From CAYLLT01 sp964591605 (lineage in GTDB: Bacteria > Planctomycetota > Phycisphaerae > UBA1845 > PWPN01), in assembly GCA_964591605.1 (NCBI GenBank), contig CAZQEN010000260.1, positions 1 through 11,476 of the forward strand: a stretch of 11,476 nt of DNA, in the 5' to 3' direction. Below, piece by piece: positions 8,101-11,476 of the stretch (the stretch's first letter is position 1; each line of letters opens with the position of its first letter). The notes below the pieces were generated by a model. It ran no database searches. It was not told the origin of the DNA and was given only the letters and a program-made list of their open reading frames with translations. A program made the translations under genes and the position numbers.

Positions 8101-11100
8101 AAGTCACGCCGGCAGGCGGGCTGGCGGGCTGCTTCCAGGCGACACGCAGCGAGACCGCCTGTTTCTCACTGACTGGCGAGCCCGGTCCCTCGACGCCGAC
8201 GACATAGGTCACAACCGTCGTCTTGCCGCCGCCTCCACCGCCGCCTCCGCCCCCACCACCAAAGAGCCTCGGCCACAGCAGCACCCCCCCGCCGATGCAC
8301 AGGGCGACGACGGTGGCGATCCCGATCATGCCGAGGCGGCGCTTACGCTGGGCCTTGACGCCCGCGAGGGCCACCGACGCGACCTGTTCGGCCGACGCAT
8401 GCAGATCGGGCACGTACGGATTGCCGATGACCGCCCTCGCGGCATCGAGGGCCGGCCGATACTGGTGGGAATTGAGCGACTCGGCCGCTGCTTCTATGTG
8501 CTGGCGACCCTCGTCCATCGCGGCGACGATTTCCTGCCGGATGCGGGTGATCTCGCCGACGAGCTGGGTGGCCTGGGCCTGGACGGGCTCGATGCGGCGC
8601 CGGGCGGCCTGCTCGGCCAGGGCGGCGGCGGCATCGAGATCCTCGACCTCGGCGGGGGTCTCGCGGCGGCGCTTCTCGAAGCGCTCGCGGGCGCTTCGCA
8701 GCTCGGCCTGCGCTTCCTCCTGCAGGAGGCCCTGCACGAAGGTCCGCAGCGCGTCGGCCATCTCCTGCGCCGACTGGAAACGGTCGGCCGGGTCGGCGGC
8801 CATCGCCCGCTGGCAGATCTGGCGGAGCGGCTCGGGCGTGGCGGGCGACAGCGCGCTGAGCGGGTCAACCTGATAGCGGAGGGTCTGAAGAAGCGTCCTG
8901 GAGGGTCCGGCCAGTTTCTTGCCTTTGCCGCTCCTCGTGCGGAACGGCACCTGCCCGCTCAGCAGGACATAGAGCACGCAGCCCATCGCGAACACGTCCG
9001 ACCGCGGGTCGGCGTCGCGCCCCAGCGAGCGGATCACCTCGGGCGCCACGTAGCCGGGAGTGCCGCACAGCCCCTCGAGCTCGCGGTGATCGCAGATCGA
9101 GCGGATGCGGGCCAGCCCGAAGTCGATCAGCCACGGGCCCTCGCCGGGCTGGCTGCCCAGGTAGATGTTCTGCGGCTTGATGTCGCGATGGAGCACGCCG
9201 CGCCCGTGGGCGTAGGCCAGGGCGTCGCACACCGGGATCAGGACCGTCGCCGCGTCTTTCGGGGCGAGCGGCTGCCGGCCCGCATGGACGGCCAGGTCCT
9301 TGCCGCGGATGTAGTTGGTGTCGAAGCAGGGCCGCCCGTCGATCACGTCGAAGCTGTTGATGTGGACGATGTGCGGGTGGCTGAGCGAGGCGATGGCCTC
9401 GGCCTCGTGCTGAAGGGCCGCGGCCAGCTCGGCATTGCTGGCCTGCGGCGGGGCGATCTTGAGGGCCACCTCGCGCTTGAGCTTGAGGTCTACCGCCCGG
9501 TACACCTCGCCCATGCCGCCGCGGCCGAGGAATTCCTGGATCTCATACTTGCCGCCCAGCCGGGCGCCCGTGGCCAACTGCGGCTCGCGGGCCGGGCGGT
9601 CCACCAGCGTGCAGCTCTGGACGAACGTCTCGAACTGCCCCACCCGCGACCGCAGCCACGCGGGGGAGGCGTCGCCGAGGCTCTCTTCCGGGGAGACCTG
9701 CTCGAGGTCGTCACGCTGGTCCTCGAGGGCCGCGCGGTGCTCCAGATGCTTCTCAATGCCGCGGACCAGAGACGAGGCAATGCCCTCCCGTGCCTTTTCC
9801 GCAAGCTGCCCGGCCGCCTGGCGGGTAAGCTCGCAGGTGGAGTCGGCCTGCACCTGCAGACTCGCCTCCAGCGCGCCGGGATAGTCCTTTTCGGCCAGAA
9901 ACGCGGCGGCCAGCTCGAGGCTGGGCAGCGAGATCAGCACCAGGTCGAGCTGGGCCCGCTGCTCGGACGGCAGCCGTCCGGACGCGCCGGCCCGGTCGAA
10001 GCACTCGCGGGCCTGGGCGATCTCGGCCCGGGCCAGATGGGCCAGCCCGGCGCTCAGATCGCGCTCCGCCCGGGTCCGGGCCTCGGCGAGCCGGGCGAGC
10101 TCCTCCTCCACGGCGGTCATCCGGGCGTGGGCCCGCTTGAGCAGATGCTCGTCGCTGGCGCGATCCTCCCAGACGCGGTTGGCGACGGTCATCGCCTGCT
10201 CGAACTCGCCCGCCTCGAACAGGCGGTCGGCCTCTTCGAGCTGTTGGCGCAGCTCCTGACGGTGCGTCTCGAGGGCGCGATCCACCTCTTCGAGCAGGGC
10301 CTTCGCCTGCTCGCAGATGTGGGGAAACTTGCATTGGCTCAGATCGACGGCCAGCGTCTGTGCTTCGAGGGGACGGCCGACGGCCAGGTGCTCGCGCGCC
10401 TCGGAAAGGCGCGACTCGACGTGCTGGAGCGACTCGATCTCGCCGAGGGCGGCCTGTTCGAGCTCGTCGAGCCGGCGGCGGATCTGCTGCTGGAGGAGGT
10501 CGGCCGATTCGTGCTGGGCGGGGGTGGCCTTCTCGCTGGCCAGCACGGTCTGGCACCAGCGCGTCGCTTCCTGGAGGCGCCCGCCTTCGTCCTCCTGGAA
10601 CGCGTTGGTCGCCTCCTGGAGAAGCTGATCGAGCCGGGCCCGTTCGCGGAGGAGCTCCGCTTCCTGTTTCTGCCGTTCCGCGGCGGCCTTCTCGATGCGG
10701 GCGAGCAGGGAGGCGGCCGCGCTGGCGAGATCTTCTTCGACGCCGACCCGCTGGAGCCGGCCCACCATATCCATGGCGTCGAGAAGCTGCCCCCGGGCGA
10801 GCAGATCCTCCGCCTCGGCGACCGCCCGCTCCAGCTCCTGGCGCAGGCGCCGGCGGGCTTCCTCTTCTTCCTCGTGGGCCCGCAGGGCCGCCCGCAATTG
10901 CTCCGAACCCGCCTGAACTTCTCTGGGAAGGTACGCGGGCGGGGTCCGGAGCAGCTTATCGAGGGTCTGCCAGTCGTGGGCGTCCCGGGCGGCGCCGGCC
11001 TCGTCGAGCCACGCCCGGGCCCGGTCCGCCAGCGCCTGCAGCTCGCCGGCCAGTTGCTCGCGGCGGGAGGCGACCTCCTCGATGAGCGCAGCCAGCTCTT

Positions 11101-11476
11101 CGCGCAGCGGCGCCGCCAGGGTGTCAGACTCGATGCGGCCAAGGGCCTCGGCCACGCGAGCCAGTTGTGCGTCGCGCTGATCGGGCGGTCCGGAAGCGCT
11201 CTCCGTGCTGGTGCGTGCCTGCTGAATCTCCCGCGCCGCGGCACGGCTTCGCTCCAGGAGGGCCTGACACTCGCGACCCCGCCGGACCACGCCCGCCGGA
11301 AGACCGGGATGCGTCAACACGTGCTGCAGCGGCGACTCCGCATCGAGCCAGCCCGCGGTCTCCAGCAGCGCGGCCGCCTGGCACAGGGCGAGCATGCCGG
11401 CGGCCTGCTCGCGAATGTCCGCCGCGTTCGAGGAGCTTTCCGCAATGGGGCGCAGCGTGTCGCGCAGAGCCCCGCC
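5114..11476 (-). CDS. giant membrane-anchored Ser/Thr protein kinase with modular ectodomain (5' end outside window)
   Basis: The frame is open from the window edge to a TAG at 5114-5116: 2,120 residues here, N-terminus missing. Residues are numbered from the Met at 11395, which is probably internal. Residues 1-540: charged helical repeats with coiled-coil stretches. Residues ~616-888: complete Hanks-type kinase with glycine loop GRGGMGEVY 624-632, K646, E664, HRDIKPQN (D738, N743), DFG 758-760 and APE 784-786. Residues 969-1011: another helical unit. KAQRKRR then a single membrane span at ~1022-1044, so kinase inside and the rest outside by the positive-inside rule. Residues 1046-1057: twelve glycines. 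About 1068-1155: Ig-like domain (YQWYR ... DQGDYQC). About 1160-1780: three A-B module pairs, A resembling bacterial Ig-like domains. Residues 1785-2093: unrecognised domain. Signal sensing through the ectodomain and phosphorylation inside the cell is the likely role; ligand and targets are unknown. No cognate phosphatase is in the window. Confidence 0.92.
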   Translation of the reverse strand, partial: GGALRDTLRPIAESSSNAADIREQAAGMLALCQAAALLETAGWLDAESPLQHVLTHPGLPAGVVRRGRECQALLERSRAAAREIQQARTSTESASGPPDQRDAQLARVAEALGRIESDTLAAPLREELAALIEEVASRREQLAGELQALADRARAWLDEAGAARDAHDWQTLDKLLRTPPAYLPREVQAGSEQLRAALRAHEEEEEARRRLRQELERAVAEAEDLLARGQLLDAMDMVGRLQRVGVEEDLASAAASLLARIEKAAAERQKQEAELLRERARLDQLLQEATNAFQEDEGGRLQEATRWCQTVLASEKATPAQHESADLLQQQIRRRLDELEQAALGEIESLQHVESRLSEAREHLAVGRPLEAQTLAVDLSQCKFPHICEQAKALLEEVDRALETHRQELRQQLEEADRLFEAGEFEQAMTVANRVWEDRASDEHLLKRAHARMTAVEEELARLAEARTRAERDLSAGLAHLARAEIAQARECFDRAGASGRLPSEQRAQLDLVLISLPSLELAAAFLAEKDYPGALEASLQVQADSTCELTRQAAGQLAEKAREGIASSLVRGIEKHLEHRAALEDQRDDLEQVSPEESLGDASPAWLRSRVGQFETFVQSCTLVDRPAREPQLATGARLGGKYEIQEFLGRGGMGEVYRAVDLKLKREVALKIAPPQASNAELAAALQHEAEAIASLSHPHIVHINSFDVIDGRPCFDTNYIRGKDLAVHAGRQPLAPKDAATVLIPVCDALAYAHGRGVLHRDIKPQNIYLGSQPGEGPWLIDFGLARIRSICDHRELEGLCGTPGYVAPEVIRSLGRDADPRSDVFAMGCVLYVLLSGQVPFRTRSGKGKKLAGPSRTLLQTLRYQVDPLSALSPATPEPLRQICQRAMAADPADRFQSAQEMADALRTFVQGLLQEEAQAELRSARERFEKRRRETPAEVEDLDAAAALAEQAARRRIEPVQAQATQLVGEITRIRQEIVAAMDEGRQHIEAAAESLNSHQYRPALDAARAVIGNPYVPDLHASAEQVASVALAGVKAQRKRRLGMIGIATVVALCIGGGVLLWPRLFGGGGGGGGGGGGKTTVVTYVVGVEGPGSPVSEKQAVSLRVAWKQPASPPAGVTYQWYRLQQGQGTPLSKENGATLNRPSVLSADQGDYQCAVLLDGKEIARTEPFTLKVTLATGPPPPTLAQVVEFQCQPTGQYLWPLTQFNCTVRFNKPARLEPDAIRVVNATLGRINPGVSQTHTVAVTPTAKDGQQVVVQLAEGSPTMPIQAGVTRQFTYAVPAAPTIEPTAVGNTATKAEGGFVAAKLPVVIDLGAAAAAAVPSGIQVDPSEALTAHEQGRLTLNHPTRETITVTVKAGALKSEGGRPNEQTRFVVRIPPELRKPPEPPPPALAQVVAFTCEPAGGNIWPPNSIQCTVEFDKPTALDAAAVQLGNCQLGAPLAAAAAQKHTFTLTPSGKDGDKVTVQLAAPAGKWVLSPNLTTKSFTYTIPAAPTIEPTAVGNTATKAEGGFVAAKLPVVIDLGAAAAAAVPSGIQVDPSEALTAHEQGRLTLNHPTRETITVTVKAGALKSEGGRPNEQTRFVVRIPPELRKPPEPPPPALAQVVAFTCEPAGGNIWPPNSIQCTVEFDKPTALDAAAVQLGNCQLGAPLAAAAAQKHTFTLTPSGKDGDKVTVQLAAPAGKWVLSPNLTTKSFTYTIPAAPTVEPSALESTATKDASGNFVAAKLPVLIDLGPAAAGSLPGAITVDPADALKATDQSRLTLNHPTRDTLTVTVKAGALKSAGGRPNGQTQFVVRIPSELRKPAESPALVKWLTPRRQVEAQQLASLPARPSAAQASALLAAIGGCKWQATVSTTIENATTRLRDPMVGLSSRGRAIQPVIFAEYLWADNVHVLCWSSIDASQPEYVNLGPASAVLAELKGGGANRGERLLKPVIDRLKQASRLVDASNPSLGIALGLDGPLWFAHIEDLPFGSFTPSLQLLKSREDPGGNARIEKESWTGSITRLRDLCPKKTLEGSWHTAIWTMVSLTPSPSASPDVNALCGPGVQPFFTQPQSLTVSRVPLAKAVLLAPANQSPSRIVGALNEAAEDAGFAGPRVTDPAQLIAVIADPVR
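5117..6043 (-). other. unrecognised C-terminal domain of the giant kinase
   Basis: The last ~309 residues (about 1785-2093) are unlike the Ala/Thr/Pro-rich modules before them. They contain mixed hydrophobic and aromatic patches (FAEYLWADNVHVLCW; GIALGLDGPLWFAHIEDLPFG) and several cysteines, and look like one globular domain. I do not recognise the family. Its position at the outer tip of a receptor-like kinase suggests ligand or partner binding, which is inference. Confidence 0.55.
6348..6976 (-). repeat. perfect 629-bp tandem repeat in kinase ectodomain, downstream copy
   Basis: As read, this stretch is base-for-base identical to 6975-7603, with a period of 627 bp (209 codons) so the frame is kept. 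It encodes one B module followed by one A module (residues 1474-1682). Identity stops abruptly at 6347, where C replaces G, and beyond that the next B module is clearly diverged. Confidence 0.93.
6975..7603 (-). repeat. perfect 629-bp tandem repeat in kinase ectodomain, upstream copy
   Basis: This is the partner of 6348-6976, sharing two bases at the junction. It encodes residues 1265-1473. Identity ends at 7604 (G here, C in the other copy), and the preceding A module (about 7604-7918) is a diverged relative. The order along the protein is A1-B1-A2-B2-A3-B3, with B1A2 identical to B2A3. Confidence 0.93.
8225..8260 (-). repeat. poly-glycine tract (12 Gly codons) after the membrane span
   Basis: Twelve consecutive glycine codons (mixed GGC, GGA, GGT and GGG) follow the Phe that ends the membrane segment (residues 1046-1057). 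The tract would be a flexible tether between the membrane and the Ig-like domain. The mixed codons argue against a purely slippage-made run. Confidence 0.85.
8363..8491 (-). other. helical repeat unit between kinase and membrane span
   Basis: Residues 969-1011 (beginning EAAESLNSHQYRPALDAARA) have the same pattern as the units ahead of the kinase: a short helix, a turn with G/S/H residues, then helix A...A...hh and a second helix. It sits directly before the basic KAQRKRR and the membrane segment. It resembles degenerate TPR-type helical hairpins. Confidence 0.5.
8732..9550 (-). other. Hanks-type kinase catalytic domain
   Basis: Residues ~616-888 of the giant protein carry every residue needed for catalysis: glycine loop, K646, E664 on helix C (in LQHEAEAIASLSHPHIV), D738 and N743 in the catalytic loop, D758 of DFG, and T779 ahead of GYVAPE. 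The RD-type HRD implies regulation by phosphorylation of the activation loop, as in related bacterial kinases. It ends with DPADRFQSAQEMADAL, a usual PknB-type C-lobe sequence. Confidence 0.95.
9791..11383 (-). other. cytoplasmic array of helical repeat units ahead of the kinase
   Basis: About eight degenerate units can be picked out at residues 5-50, 131-173, 194-235, 261-306, 332-372, 387-427, 447-489 and 495-535. Each follows roughly A..hh..g.h.eA...a..hl.....a..ll, for example ADRLFEAGEFEQAMTVANRV. Spacing is mostly 48-71 residues, with coiled-coil-like charged helices between. The pattern is TPR-like but too degenerate to assign by eye. The array probably scaffolds partner proteins. Confidence 0.55.

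Noticed and set aside
8225..8260. Frameshift-prone homopolymer at the glycine tract
   Set aside because: Codons are mixed and the longest single-base run is short. The frame continues cleanly on both sides.

Overview
The window is GC-rich DNA that looks like Planctomycetota, possibly Phycisphaerae. The reasons are a very large membrane-anchored Ser/Thr kinase, a secreted DUF1680/GH127-type glycosidase, a secreted esterase preceded by an EF-hand, frequent TTQP-type linkers, and short structured intergenic repeats. This assignment rests on style of gene content, not on a marker gene.

Layout. Positions 1-151 hold a short 7-bp tandem repeat tract and a possible promoter. Positions 152-2611 (+) encode a secreted DUF1680/GH127-like glycosidase with a C-terminal sandwich-like domain. 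Positions 2612-4573 (-) encode a secreted protein with an EF-hand and two complete alpha/beta-hydrolase esterase domains. The two genes converge, and their stop codons touch with no base between them. Positions 4574-5113 hold no gene: there is a candidate promoter for the esterase and three tandem copies of a ~115-bp hairpin-rich repeat. Positions 5114-11476 (-) are the 3' part of a giant receptor-like kinase gene whose reading frame stays open through the window edge.

The glycosidase and esterase are both exported and plausibly act together on plant-type or algal polysaccharide: one removes an arabinofuranose-like sugar, the other removes ester groups. The kinase is predicted to have a long cytoplasmic helical-repeat region, a complete kinase domain, a further helical unit, one membrane span, a 12-glycine linker, and an outside portion of over 1,000 residues built from an Ig-like domain, three A-B module pairs and an unrecognised C-terminal domain. 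What it senses is unknown.

The most striking direct observation is a 629-bp stretch inside the kinase gene that is present twice in tandem with no base difference (period 627 bp, 209 codons), flanked by clearly diverged copies of the same modules. That implies very recent expansion, ongoing homogenisation, or an assembly error.
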